A DNA stretch of 56,019 nt from Bacteroidota bacterium (GTDB lineage: Bacteria; Bacteroidota; Rhodothermia; Rhodothermales; Rubricoccaceae): positions 1-56,019 of the forward strand of contig JBCBNX010000021.1 of assembly GCA_039821555.1 (NCBI GenBank). The letters run 5' to 3'. This document shows, in pieces, positions 1 to 16,185 of the stretch. The notes beneath the pieces are model-generated. The model searched no databases. It had not been told where the DNA came from and was given only the letters and a program-made list of their open reading frames with translations. Position numbers and translations under genes: made by a program. The stretch's first letter is position 1. Every line of letters begins with the position of its first letter.

Positions 1-78
1 GAGGAGGGGTTGCGGTTTGCGATCCGCGAGGGTGGCCGGACGGTGGGTGCGGGCGTCGTCGCCAAAATCCTCGACTAG
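1..78 (+). CDS. tuf: Elongation factor Tu, C-terminal end (partial)
   Basis: The first 25 codons, open at the window edge, end at TAG 76-78 and read EEGLRFAIREGGRTVGAG followed by VVAKILD. This is the invariant C-terminal strand of domain III of bacterial EF-Tu, the GTPase that delivers aminoacyl-tRNA to the ribosome. The following order, tRNA-Trp, secE, nusG and ribosomal protein genes, is the classic tuf-secE-nusG-rpl-rpoBC arrangement, which supports the call although only the tail is visible. Confidence 0.95.
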   Translation, partial: EEGLRFAIREGGRTVGAGVVAKILD

Positions 79-86
79 AAAAGACA

Positions 87-166
87 GTTGAAGGTGACAT
101 GTGCAAGGTTGAAGGTTTTAGCAACGCTGAACAACCTTCCACTTTGAACCTTCCACCTTCAACCTG
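87..166. repeat. Inverted degenerate heptad repeat (GTTGAAG / CAACCTT arms)
   Basis: The left arm is five consecutive 7-mers, GTTGAAG GTGACAT, then GTGCAAG GTTGAAG GTTTTAG (87-121). The right arm is five 7-mers of the opposite strand, CAACCTT CCACTTT, then GAACCTT CCACCTT CAACCTG (132-166). The arms can pair into a long imperfect hairpin between tuf and tRNA-Trp. There is no T-tract, so it is not a textbook terminator. It belongs to the heptad family seen at many gaps in this window. Confidence 0.75.
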
Positions 167-169
167 TAC

Positions 170-242
<73 letters not shown>

Positions 243-317
243 CTTCCCACCCTCTACAGGGTGCTTCCTTCGGGGCCGTTCATCGGCCCTCTTTCGTGAA
301 CGGCCTACGACGAACCG

Positions 318-524
318 ATGGCGACCCAGACTCCTGAGAAAAAAACTGGCTACCTCACCGAGGTCCGCAAGGAGATGCGCAAGGTCTCCTGGCCAACCCG
401 CCAGCAGGTGATCAGCAACACCGTACTCACGCTCGTATCGTCGCTGGCGCTGGCGCTCTTCACGTTCGGCTTCGATCAGGTGATCAGCCGGGTCCTGAAG
501 GTCATCTACGCCCTCGGCGGCTGA
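318..524 (+). CDS. secE: Preprotein translocase subunit SecE
   Basis: A 68-residue single-span membrane protein of the SecYEG translocon. The amphipathic N-terminal helix carries the family motif EVRKEMRKVSWPTRQQ (about residues 15-30). One transmembrane helix follows (about 36-62), rich in L, A and F. The length is typical of the short SecE found outside gamma-proteobacteria. It lies between tRNA-Trp and nusG, as in most bacteria, with a 44-base gap to nusG. Confidence 0.96.
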   Translation: MATQTPEKKTGYLTEVRKEMRKVSWPTRQQVISNTVLTLVSSLALALFTFGFDQVISRVLKVIYALGG

Positions 525-568
525 ACCCAGCCCCGTCGTCCTCCTCCACCCGCAACCCCGCCACCGCG

Positions 569-1120
569 ATGGGCAGCCCGATCCGCAAGTGGTACGTCCT
601 CCGCACCTTCTCCGGTCACGAGAAGAAGGTCAAGGAGTACCTCGAGAGCGAAGTCGAACGGCTTGGCTACGAAGACAAGCTCACCGACATCCTCATCCCG
701 ACTGAAACCGTCTTCGAGATGCGCGGCGGCAAGAAGCGCACACGTGAGAAGACGTTCTTCCCGGGCTACATGCTCATCAACGCGATCGTGGACCCCTACG
801 TGAAGGAGGTCATCAGCGGCGCGCCGAGCACCATCGGCTTCCTCTCGACCGGCACCGACGGCGAGCCCACGCCGCTCCGCCCCGACGAAGTCAACCGCAT
901 CCTCGGCCGTATGGACGACGCTCGCGAGCAGGGCGAAGTCCCCGAGATGCCGTTCAAGGAAGGCGACCCGATCAAGGTGGTGGACGGCCCGTTCAACAAC
1001 TTCACCGGCGTCGTCGAGGAGGTGCTGCCGGACAAGATGAAGGTCCGCGTCATGGTCTCCATCTTCGGCCGCAAGACGCCCCTCGAACTCGACTACCTCC
1101 AGGTGGAGCACGAGCAGTAA
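569..1120 (+). CDS. nusG: Transcription termination/antitermination factor NusG
   Basis: At 183 aa it has the usual NusG architecture. The NGN domain begins KWYVLRTFSGHEKKVKEYLE and contains the FFPGYMLI motif that contacts RNA polymerase. The C-terminal KOW domain has FKEGDPIKVVDGPFNNFTGV. NusG binds RNA polymerase to suppress pausing, and its KOW domain links to Rho or ribosomal S10. It sits between secE and rplK. The ATG at 569 is the only sensible start, only eight residues ahead of the first conserved strand. Confidence 0.97.
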   Translation: MGSPIRKWYVLRTFSGHEKKVKEYLESEVERLGYEDKLTDILIPTETVFEMRGGKKRTREKTFFPGYMLINAIVDPYVKEVISGAPSTIGFLSTGTDGEPTPLRPDEVNRILGRMDDAREQGEVPEMPFKEGDPIKVVDGPFNNFTGVVEEVLPDKMKVRVMVSIFGRKTPLELDYLQVEHEQ

Positions 1121-1130
1121 GAAGAGTGTG

Positions 1131-1170
1131 ACCGCACGTACCGCCGCACCGCAAAACCGCCGCACTCTGC
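1131..1170. repeat. Octad repeat in the nusG-rplK gap
   Basis: Just after the nusG stop the sequence ACCGC recurs every 8-9 bases, as 8-mers TACCGCCG CACCGCAA, then AACCGCCG CACTCTGC from 1139. This looks like an 8-bp version of the heptad repeats elsewhere in the window. The rest of the 228-base gap before rplK shows no recognisable ORF. It is where the ribosomal-protein leader would lie, but I cannot point to a specific L1- or L11-type binding fold. Confidence 0.4.
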
Positions 1171-1348
1171 CAAGAGGCGATGAAGCGGGAACGCCCTTCG
1201 CCCTAGTACGTGCTCCCCGGCTCCGACGCGTATTTCTTTTCTAGAACCAACCCTACGGCGGGAGCAGCGATAGCCGACCATAGTCACGGCTGAACACGGG
1301 TCGTGACCGAACACGGCTTCCCTCGCTGCGCCAGTACCGCAGACGCGC

Positions 1349-1783
1349 ATGGCTAAGAAAATCGACGGCTACATCAAGCTCCAGATCAAAGCCGGGCAGG
1401 CCAGCCCTGCTCCGCCTATCGGTCCCGCGCTGGGCCAGAAAGGCGTCAACATCATGGAGTTTTGCAAGCAGTTCAACGCAAAGACCCAGGACCGCATGGG
1501 CCTCGTGCTCCCGGTCGTGATCACGGTCTTTGCCGACAAGAGCTTCACCTTCATCATCAAGAGCCCCCCGGCGGCCGTTCTGCTGAAGCAGGCGGCGAAG
1601 ATCCAGAAGGGGGCGGGCGACCCGCTGCGCGAGCGCGCTGGCAAGGTTACCTGGGACCAGTGCAAGGAGATCGCCCAGACCAAGATGGAGGACCTCAATG
1701 CGACCGACATCGACGCCGCCGCCCGCATGATCGCAGGCACCGCGCGCTCGATGGGCATCCGCGTCGAAGGCGTCCCGGCCTAG
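1349..1783 (+). CDS. rplK: 50S ribosomal protein L11
   Basis: A 144-aa protein with the L11 hallmarks. The N-terminal domain has IKLQIKAGQASPAPPIGPAL, including the proline-rich thiostrepton-binding helix, then GVNIMEFCKQFNA. The C-terminal RNA-binding domain ends in ARSMGIRVEG. L11 binds 23S rRNA at the GTPase-associated centre and is needed for factor-dependent GTP hydrolysis. It starts the rplK-rplA-rplJ-rplL run after a 228-base leader. Length and start match the family. Confidence 0.98.
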   Translation: MAKKIDGYIKLQIKAGQASPAPPIGPALGQKGVNIMEFCKQFNAKTQDRMGLVLPVVITVFADKSFTFIIKSPPAAVLLKQAAKIQKGAGDPLRERAGKVTWDQCKEIAQTKMEDLNATDIDAAARMIAGTARSMGIRVEGVPA

Positions 1784-1888
1784 TGCCGACTCTGAACTCG
1801 AAGGATCGGGGACGTCGCGTCCCTGTGCTTTCTACCACAGCGGGAGCCGAGCCATCCTCGGCGCTTGCACCGCACAACCCTGAACGCA

Positions 1889-2596
1889 ATGGCTAAGAAA
1901 GGCAAGCGCTACCGCCAGGCGCAGGAGCTGATCGCCGACGCCGGTGGCAGCATCTCGATCGCGGACGCCGCAGGCATCGTCAAGCAGATGGCCCGCGCCA
2001 AGTTCGACGAGTCCGTCGACATGGACATCCGTCTCGGCGTCGACCCGCGGCACGCCGAGCAGATGGTCCGCGGCTCGGTCGCGCTCCCCCATGGCACCGG
2101 CAAGACCGTCCGCGTGCTCGTGCTCACGCAGAACCAGCAGGCGGAAGCCCAGGAAGCAGGCGCTGACATGGTCGGCCTCGACGACTACGTCGAGAAGATC
2201 CAGAACGAAGGCTTCCTCGACTTCGACGTGCTCATCGCGAGCCCCGACGTGATGCCCAAGATCGGGCGCCTCGGTCGCGTGCTCGGGCCTCGCGGCCTCA
2301 TGCCGAACCCCAAGAGCGGCACCGTCACGACCAACATCGCCGAGGCCGTCCAGGCTGTGAAGGCGGGTCGCATCGATTTCCGCGTCGACAAGTTTGGCAA
2401 CGTGCACACGGCCATCGGCAAGGCGTCGTTCTCGGCCGAGCAGATTCAGGACAACGCCTCGGCGTTCCTGAAGGAGATCCTCCGCCTGCGCCCCGCCGCC
2501 GCCAAGGGTACCTATGTCAAGAGCATCACGCTCTCGACTACCATGGGCCCTGCCATCCCCGTCGACCGCAACGTCGCTGTCAGCGACGCGCGCTAA
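1889..2596 (+). CDS. rplA: 50S ribosomal protein L1
   Basis: L1 forms the mobile stalk that moves deacylated tRNA out of the E site, and in many bacteria it represses its own operon. The frame is open from 1865, but the conserved N terminus MAKKGKRYRQAQEL starts at ATG 1889, giving 235 aa, the normal length. Family motifs seen are VRVLVLT, IGRLGRVLGPRGLMPNPKSG and KAGRIDFRVDK. It follows rplK by 105 bases and precedes rplJ by 28. Confidence 0.97.
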   Translation: MAKKGKRYRQAQELIADAGGSISIADAAGIVKQMARAKFDESVDMDIRLGVDPRHAEQMVRGSVALPHGTGKTVRVLVLTQNQQAEAQEAGADMVGLDDYVEKIQNEGFLDFDVLIASPDVMPKIGRLGRVLGPRGLMPNPKSGTVTTNIAEAVQAVKAGRIDFRVDKFGNVHTAIGKASFSAEQIQDNASAFLKEILRLRPAAAKGTYVKSITLSTTMGPAIPVDRNVAVSDAR

Positions 2597-2624
2597 CCCG
2601 CTCACCGTCTAACCGAACAGAATC

Positions 2625-3155
2625 ATGGCTCTGACGAAACAGCAGAAGCAGGAGGCGGTCGCGGCGATTGCCGAACAACTCGGCGAAGTCAACACGGTCT
2701 ACCTCACCGACCACGCCGGCCTTACCGTCGACGAAGTCAACCAGCTCCGCGCCTCGTTCCGCGAGGCGGGCGTCACCTACAAGGTGCTCAAGAACACGCT
2801 CGTCCGTCGCGCAATGGAGGACGCCGACGTCGACTACTCGGGCCTCTACGACGCTCTTCACGGCCCCACCGCCGTCGCCTTCACGACCGATCCCGCCAGC
2901 CCGGCGAAGGTGATCAAAAAGTTCCTCGACGGCAAGGAGAAGGAACTCCCGCGCTTCAAGGCCGCCTACGTCGACGGTGCCTTCTTCGCCGAAGGCCAGC
3001 TCGACACGCTCGCGGCGCTGAAGTCGAAGGACGAACTCATCGCCGACATCATCGGGCTACTCATGGCGCCGATCAACAACGTGGCCAGCGCACTCAACGC
3101 GCAGGGCGCGGGGCTGGCAAGCGTCATCCAGCAGATCTCCGAAAAGGAAGGCTAA
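2625..3155 (+). CDS. rplJ: 50S ribosomal protein L10
   Basis: A 176-aa protein beginning MALTKQQKQEAVAAIAEQL. It carries the L10 signatures NTVYLTDHAGLTVDEVNQLR and VTYKVLKNTLVRRAM, and a C-terminal helix that would bind L7/L12 dimers (SALNAQGAGLASVIQQISEK). L10 anchors the L12 stalk on 23S rRNA. It lies directly downstream of rplA. The 180-base gap to rplL is longer than a simple operon spacer and holds no ORF I can defend. Confidence 0.97.
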   Translation: MALTKQQKQEAVAAIAEQLGEVNTVYLTDHAGLTVDEVNQLRASFREAGVTYKVLKNTLVRRAMEDADVDYSGLYDALHGPTAVAFTTDPASPAKVIKKFLDGKEKELPRFKAAYVDGAFFAEGQLDTLAALKSKDELIADIIGLLMAPINNVASALNAQGAGLASVIQQISEKEG

Positions 3156-3335
3156 ACCGACTCGGCGCGACAGGGATCCGGAGAGTCCGCGCAAGCGCTC
3201 CCTGCCTCGCCCAGCGTCGTCCAGCGACGCACCACGACTCTCCACTTTGCATCCCCTTAATGGGCGGCGCAGCAGGCTCGGCAGATCGACTGCCGCACGG
3301 CCGCGCACAGACCGCCGCAGGAACCACACACTACC

Positions 3336-3713
3336 ATGGCAGACGTAAAGGAACTGGCCGAATCCCTGGTCAACCTCACCATCAAAGAAGCGAACGAGCT
3401 CCTCGGCGTCCTCAAGGACGAATACGGCATCGAGCCTGCGGCTGCGGCTGCGGTTGTGGCTGGCCCGGCCGGCGACGGCGCGGCCGCTGAAGCCGAAGAG
3501 AAAACCGAGTTCGACGTGATGCTCAACAGCTTCGGCGGCAACAAGATCGCGGTCATCAAGGTCGTCCGCGCGGCGACGGGCCTCGGCCTCAAGGAAGCTA
3601 AGGACCTCGTCGAGAGCGCCCCGAGCGCGATCAAGGAAGCTGCGTCCAAGGACGAAGCCGAAGAGCTCAAGAGCAAGCTCGAAGAAGCCGGCGCCGACGT
3701 CGAGCTCAAGTGA
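3336..3713 (+). CDS. rplL: 50S ribosomal protein L7/L12
   Basis: A 125-aa acidic stalk protein. The N-terminal dimerisation helices are ADVKELAESLVNLTIKEANE. An Ala/Gly-rich hinge lies at about residues 35-55. The C-terminal domain has KIAVIKVVRAATGLGLKEAK and DLVESAPSAIKEAASKDEA. This domain recruits translation factors. The order rplJ-rplL-rpoB is standard. A GC hairpin lies in the gap that follows. Confidence 0.98.
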   Translation: MADVKELAESLVNLTIKEANELLGVLKDEYGIEPAAAAAVVAGPAGDGAAAEAEEKTEFDVMLNSFGGNKIAVIKVVRAATGLGLKEAKDLVESAPSAIKEAASKDEAEELKSKLEEAGADVELK

Positions 3714-3902
3714 GCTTGCGGTGGCCCTACGGGGCTGCCGATCTGACCGGAGCCGCATCGGCGGCGGGTACGCCCCGCGCTTGCCCGCCGTTGTATCGGC
3801 CCCGTGTTGCCGACCGACCGAACGGACGCCCAGTGTCCTGCCGGGGGTCGGCTTTCGCGGCTTTAACAGGCCGCACCTGTGGCTCTCACCGGGCCACTCT
3901 CC

Positions 3903-3922
3903 GCCCCGGCTTTTTTCGGGGC
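3903..3922 (+). terminator. Hairpin between rplL and rpoB (possible attenuator)
   Basis: GCCCCG pairs with CGGGGC around an 8-base loop GCTTTTTT. The T-run lies in the loop and none follows the stem, so this is not a canonical intrinsic terminator. Its place between rplL and rpoB matches the partial termination or processing point known in other bacteria. A regulatory role here is inference. Confidence 0.45.
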
Positions 3923-3987
3923 AAGGTCGGTGCTTCTAGGCACGGTCCTTTCGGCGCGAGGCGTAGCGCTCAAGTGGAACCCGCTGG

Positions 3988-7947
<3,960 letters not shown>

Positions 7948-7953
<6 letters not shown>

Positions 7954-8040
7954 TGATTTGCGATGGCTGATTTTCGATTGGGTGCTCGCAGGAGACGCAG
8001 TCGCTAATCATAAATCGTAAATCCAAAATCAAAAATCCCC
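7948..8040. repeat. Inverted heptad repeat between rpoB and rpoC (GATTNNN / AATCNNN)
   Basis: The left arm is GATTGAT GATTTGC, then GATGGCT GATTTTC GATTGGG (7948-7982) and begins inside the last rpoB codons. The right arm is AATCATA AATCGTA, then AATCCAA AATCAAA AATCCCC (8006-8040), ending 7 bases before the rpoC ATG. The arms are reverse complements in their conserved GATT/AATC positions, separated by 23 bases. It occupies the entire rpoB-rpoC gap, so it must be transcribed through. Confidence 0.8.
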
Positions 8041-8047
8041 AATACCT

Positions 8048-12409
<4,362 letters not shown>

Positions 12410-12432
12410 AGGCTGCGATCTCGCAAAACCAG

Positions 12433-12470
12433 AGCGCCCCGGCCACCATTGCGGCAGCCGGGGCGCTTTT
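12433..12470 (+). terminator. Rho-independent terminator after rpoC
   Basis: An 11-bp perfect stem, AGCGCCCCGGC with GCCGGGGCGCT, flanks a 13-base loop and is followed by TTTT. It lies 24 bases after the rpoC stop and ends the long plus-strand ribosomal/RNAP transcript before the convergent M28 peptidase gene. Confidence 0.9.
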
Positions 12471-12504
12471 CTGCTTGAGCGATCTGCTCACGGGGCGCCA
12501 GCGC

Positions 12505-14289
12505 TTAGTTGAACCCAGTGCCCGATACCGCCACGCGGTCGTCCTGGTTGGCGAGCTGCCACGCCGTCGCGAAGATGAGCTGTGCGCGGCGAGTCAGCTG
12601 CGGATAATCGATCTTCTGCGCCTCATCGCCGACCTGGTGGTAATCCTCGTGCGTCCCGTTGAAGTAGAAGATGAACGGGATGTTGTTCTTGCCGAAGTTC
12701 CAGTGGTCGGAACGGCGGTAGAACTGGTTGGGATCGTCGCGGGAGTTGAACCGCTCGTTGAGGTCCATGCCCAGGCCGGTAAGCACATTGGCTTGCTCGG
12801 TGATGGTCTGGATCTCTTCCGAGATGAGCTTGCCCCCGATGATGTAGACGTAGTTGTCGAGTTGTTCGCCGGGGTAGGTCGGGTCGGTGCGCCCGATCAT
12901 GTCGATGTTGAGGTTGGCGACGGTGTTTTCCAGCGCGAAGATCGGCTCCGTGTCGGCGTAGTAGGCCGAGCCGAGGAGGCCCTTCTCCTCGCCCGAGACG
13001 GCCAGGAAGACGACCGTACGGCGAGGCCCATAGCCGGCCTCCTTGGCAAGCGCGAATGCCTCGGCCATCTCGACAAGCGCCATCGTGCCGGAGCCGTCGT
13101 CGTCCGCGCCGTTGTTGAGCGTGTCGCCCTCGCCCGCCGTCATGCCGATGTGGTCGTAGTGCGCGGTGAGGACGACGACCTCGTCCTTCAACACGGGGTC
13201 GCTACCCTCTACGACTGCCACGACGTTCTCCGTCATCACCGTCTCCGTCATGTAGGCCACGTCGGCACCGACGATTGCGCCGTCCACGGCGAAGACCTTT
13301 GGCGCGAGCGTCTCGTTGATCTGTCTCTGGATCTCGGCGATGGAGCGGTCGCCGAGGATGGCATCGGCGACGCCGGAGGAGATGCTGAAGATGGGCGGGA
13401 GGTTAAACGATTGGCCGCCGCCGCCGCCTTCGAGCGAGAGGCTGCCCACGGCGTTTAGGCGGCCCTGGGCGCGCGCGGCAATCGGCGTCGGGTTGCGGGG
13501 GTTGCGATCCGCAACGATGAGGAAGCCTGCCGGTTGGCCGACCCCCGCGCCGTATGCCGTCTGTAGCTTCGACCACCACTGCGTTGTGTAGTTGGTGAAG
13601 GTGCCGTCTTCGGAGACGAGGCTGGCAGTACCATCCTCGTTCATTGGCTCTGCGTCGAGCAGGAGGAGCCACTTGCCAGACACATCGATGCCCTGTTCGC
13701 TGAGCGCGGCGAAGTCGTCGTAGCGGTCGGTGGTAATGCCGTGGCCTACGAAGACGACGCCCGCGCCTGAGGGCGCCCCGTTGGCGCCGCCAAAGGCGAG
13801 GTAGCTCACGCCGTCCATGCCGTCACGGCTGAGCGTGCTGCTCATGCGCGTGGTGCTGCTGTCCGCGCCGTAGATCGTAAGCACGCTCCGGTCGAGCTTG
13901 CGGGCCTGGAGCGGGAACGGCTGGTAGTAGGCGGCAAGCGGGCCGCCATCCTCCACGGTCCCGGCTGGCAGCGCGCCCATCTCCATGAACTCCTTCGCAA
14001 GGAACGCGGCGGCCATCTTCTGGCCGCGCGCCGTCGTTTCGCGCCCCTCGAAATAGTCCGAGGCGAAGAAGTGCAGCAGCCCCTCCAACTCGCGCTCCGT
14101 GATCGTCTGTTGGAAGCGCTGGACGAGCGCTGGATCGTCGTAGAGCGTCGGTGTCGGGGGGGCTCCGTCGTCGGCGAGGGTACTGGGGCGGTCAGCCAAG
14201 TCGTCCGGCGTGATGCTGGCTGGTGCCTGGGCGAGTGCCAATGGGGGCGCAAGAAGCAGCGCGAGCGCCGCAAAGAGAAATCGGTACAT
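12505..14289 (-). CDS. Secreted M28-family zinc aminopeptidase with PA insert
   Basis: A 594-aa exported peptidase. From ATG 14289 the protein has a signal peptide (MYRFLFAALALLLAPPLALA|Q). The frame extends further upstream but without conservation. A PA-like domain (VVFVGHGITTDRYDDFAALS) precedes the M28 catalytic domain. Likely zinc ligands are visible as AHYDHIG (His), NNGADDDGSG (Asp), AVSGEEKGLLGS (Glu pair), NIDMIGR (Asp) and RRSDHWNF (His). Such enzymes release N-terminal residues from peptides outside the cytoplasm. It stands alone, convergent to rpoC. Confidence 0.88.
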   Translation of the reverse strand: MYRFLFAALALLLAPPLALAQAPASITPDDLADRPSTLADDGAPPTPTLYDDPALVQRFQQTITERELEGLLHFFASDYFEGRETTARGQKMAAAFLAKEFMEMGALPAGTVEDGGPLAAYYQPFPLQARKLDRSVLTIYGADSSTTRMSSTLSRDGMDGVSYLAFGGANGAPSGAGVVFVGHGITTDRYDDFAALSEQGIDVSGKWLLLLDAEPMNEDGTASLVSEDGTFTNYTTQWWSKLQTAYGAGVGQPAGFLIVADRNPRNPTPIAARAQGRLNAVGSLSLEGGGGGQSFNLPPIFSISSGVADAILGDRSIAEIQRQINETLAPKVFAVDGAIVGADVAYMTETVMTENVVAVVEGSDPVLKDEVVVLTAHYDHIGMTAGEGDTLNNGADDDGSGTMALVEMAEAFALAKEAGYGPRRTVVFLAVSGEEKGLLGSAYYADTEPIFALENTVANLNIDMIGRTDPTYPGEQLDNYVYIIGGKLISEEIQTITEQANVLTGLGMDLNERFNSRDDPNQFYRRSDHWNFGKNNIPFIFYFNGTHEDYHQVGDEAQKIDYPQLTRRAQLIFATAWQLANQDDRVAVSGTGFN

Positions 14290-14472
14290 GGGGAGTGAGG
14301 TCGCGTGAGAAAGGCAGGCGTCCAACGTGATAGGCAGAGCCAGGTTGCCCCGAGACAGGCCCAACTCAGCAAGATGGCGTCTGGCACATTGTCACATCCT
14401 GCGCACCGAGAGGGAGCGATCCATCGCTGGCCATCGACTTCCAGCGAAGCAGACCACGACTGCACTATAGCG

Positions 14473-15414
14473 CTAGAACAAACGGCGGCGCTTGTTGAGA
14501 TAGGCCGTGAGCGCGGCGTCGTAAGGCTGCGCGGTGTCCAACTCGACGAAGTCGATGCGTTGCTCGCGGCAGCGGCGGCGGAAGCGCTCGGCGAAGGCAG
14601 CAACCGCCTCCGTATAGCTCGCGCGGAGCTGTGCAGGTTGCACCGTCATCGTCTCGCCCGTCTCCAGGTCGCGCATCACCAGGGGCACGTCAGGGAAGGC
14701 GAAGCGGCGCTCGGTGGCAGCGTCGAGGACGTGGAAGACGAGTACCTCGTGGCCGCGGTAGCGGAGGTGCTGGAGCGCCTTCAGGAGCGCGTCGTGTGCG
14801 GCGACGTTTTCGAAGAGGTCGGTGATGACCACCACGAGTGCGCGCCGTCCGATGCGCTCGGCGACCTCGTGGAGCGCAGCAGCTACGGCCGTCTTCGGCG
14901 TGGCCTCGCCCTTTGAGGGCGCGTCGTCGGTGAAGCCGTCGAGGGTGGCGAGGAGGCCGCGCACATGCCCCATCGTGGAGCGCGGCGGGAGCAGCGTGTG
15001 CACCGTCTCGTCGAAGCCGACGAGGCCCGTGGCGTCGCGCTGGCGGGCCATAAGGTAGTGCAGCCCCGCGGCGAGGTAGGCGCCGTAGTCCAGCTTTCGC
15101 AGCGCACTCTCGCCGCGGTAGCGCATCGACGCGCTCGTGTCGAGCACGACGTAGTGTCGCAGGTTCGTCTCCTCCTCGTACTGCTTGACGTAGTAACGGT
15201 CCGACTTCGCGTAGACTTTCCAGTCGATGTGCCGCGGCTCGTCGCCCGCGTTGTAGGGTCGGTGCTCGGCAAACTCGACCGAGAAGCCGTGATAGGGGCT
15301 CTTGTGCAGACCGGTGATAAAGCCCTCCACGATCAGCCGGGCGCGCAGCTCCATAGAGTCGAGCTGCGAGAGAACGTCGGGGCGGAGGTAGCGGGCGGCG
15401 TCCGAAGCGGGCAC
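14473..15414 (-). CDS. DUF58 / von Willebrand A-like protein
   Basis: A protein of about 313 aa containing the DUF58 core EFAEHRPYNAGDEPRHIDWK and YVKQYEEETNLR, followed by a VWA-type fold with a MIDAS-like DTSAS motif (VVLDTSASMRYRG). Family members usually sit with MoxR AAA ATPases and are thought to act in envelope protein maturation, but no MoxR gene is in the window. The start is not certain. GTG 15414 sits just before conserved sequence, while the frame is open to GTG 15498. It has no membrane segments. Confidence 0.8.
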   Translation of the reverse strand: MPASDAARYLRPDVLSQLDSMELRARLIVEGFITGLHKSPYHGFSVEFAEHRPYNAGDEPRHIDWKVYAKSDRYYVKQYEEETNLRHYVVLDTSASMRYRGESALRKLDYGAYLAAGLHYLMARQRDATGLVGFDETVHTLLPPRSTMGHVRGLLATLDGFTDDAPSKGEATPKTAVAAALHEVAERIGRRALVVVITDLFENVAAHDALLKALQHLRYRGHEVLVFHVLDAATERRFAFPDVPLVMRDLETGETMTVQPAQLRASYTEAVAAFAERFRRRCREQRIDFVELDTAQPYDAALTAYLNKRRRLF

Positions 15415-15530
15415 GGTCGGGGGCGTTGGAGAATGGTTGGATTCTCCGTAACGGGGCGACCGCCCCAGATAGTTTCCTGGGCGAGCAGCCCGTGCCACCG
15501 CTGGTAGCGACGTGGCAGAGCGAAGACGAT

Positions 15531-15713
15531 TTAGGCCGCGAGCGAGACGGTTCCAGTGTCTCCGTCGCCCCCGATCATGTCGAGCCGGACAGGCTCGGGC
15601 AAGTCGTCTTCGGCGATGTCACCGAGGGACGGGATAGACGAGGTGGACGTTGAGTGGGTGACGTCGTGCGCGTCAGCGTCGTCGCTGGCGAGTAACAAGT
15701 AGAGATCGAACAC
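15531..15713 (-). CDS. Possible small acidic protein (60 aa)
   Basis: A 60-residue frame just upstream of the DUF58 gene and on the same strand. It is rich in Asp, Thr and Ser (SIPSLGDIAEDDLPEPVRLD) with a short hydrophobic start (MFDLYLLLA). I recognise no family. It is reported because no other frame explains this stretch and its composition is not that of a shadow of a larger gene. It may equally be non-coding. Confidence 0.3.
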   Translation of the reverse strand: MFDLYLLLASDDADAHDVTHSTSTSSIPSLGDIAEDDLPEPVRLDMIGGDGDTGTVSLAA

Positions 15714-15867
15714 GAGGAGGGAGCGTGTTGCTGAGGATGCGCGGGTGAGAGGGCGGGTAGGGTGGTACGCCTACCATGCGCATGGGCGACCCCGCAGGGA
15801 TCACGGTGCTGGAAGAAACCGACAGGGAGGGCGCGTCGTCAACTGCCAACCTCGTATTTTTGTGTAT

Positions 15868-16103
15868 CGTATTGCTACGGCAATACGGGCGCAGGGGCAG
15901 CGCGCTTGGCTGAAGGTGTGCACCCATGCAAGCAAGGGTGTCGCCGGTCTAAGGGCTATGCCCTATAGGAGGCTGTGGTGTCACGCAAACGTGACGGTTC
16001 GGCTGAAGAAAACGGCCGAAACCGAGGTCGCTGGGGTGCTCGGGACAGCTTGTCCCACTGCGACTCCTTGGGGGGAGGGCCTGGGTTGGGCGCACAATCG
16101 ATC
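15868..16103 (+). ncRNA. Candidate structured RNA, family not recognised
   Basis: This gene-free stretch holds a series of strong local hairpins. They are CGTATTGC-TACG-GCAATACG (a stable C-UACG-G type loop), CACCC...GGGTG, GGGC-TAT-GCCC, GTCACG-CAAA-CGTGAC, TTCGGCTG-AAGAAAA-CGGCCGAA, and GGGACA...TGTCCC. A TAnnTTTG-like box, TATTTTTG (15855-15862), precedes it on the plus strand. No RNase P, tmRNA, SRP or common riboswitch motif was found. A GTGTG at 15916 would fit the 5' end of a group II intron remnant, but no maturase is present. The strand is inferred from the promoter-like box. Confidence 0.35.
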
Positions 16104-16142
16104 AGAAAGAAAGCGCGGTACCTCCTTCCGGAAGTACCGCGC
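16104..16142 (-). terminator. Terminator of the FAS1 lipoprotein gene
   Basis: On the minus strand, GCGCGGTAC pairs with GTACCGCGC across a 12-base loop, and the stem is followed by TTTCTTTCT. It lies about 45 bases past the stop of the FAS1 gene. A second small hairpin (GTCCGC...GCGGAC, 16148-16167) sits between the stop and this one. Confidence 0.75.
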
Positions 16143-16185
16143 CGAACGTCCGCAGTGACAGGCGGACTTGTTCGCGGTCCGTGAC

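Noticed and set aside
87..166. Intrinsic terminator after tuf
   Set aside because: The arms could pair, but there is no T-tract and the same architecture recurs at unrelated places, so it is called a heptad element.
14071..14298. Plus-strand small ORFs opposite the M28 peptidase and similar antisense frames across the minus-strand genes
   Set aside because: Arg/Ala/Ser-rich translations with no start context or motif, typical of GC-rich shadows.
15916..16103. Group II intron or hammerhead ribozyme in the 15.9 kb hairpin region
   Set aside because: A GTGTG start and a CTGAAGA...GAAA string are present, but no convincing domain V, maturase or three-stem hammerhead core could be built, so it is listed only as an unassigned RNA candidate.
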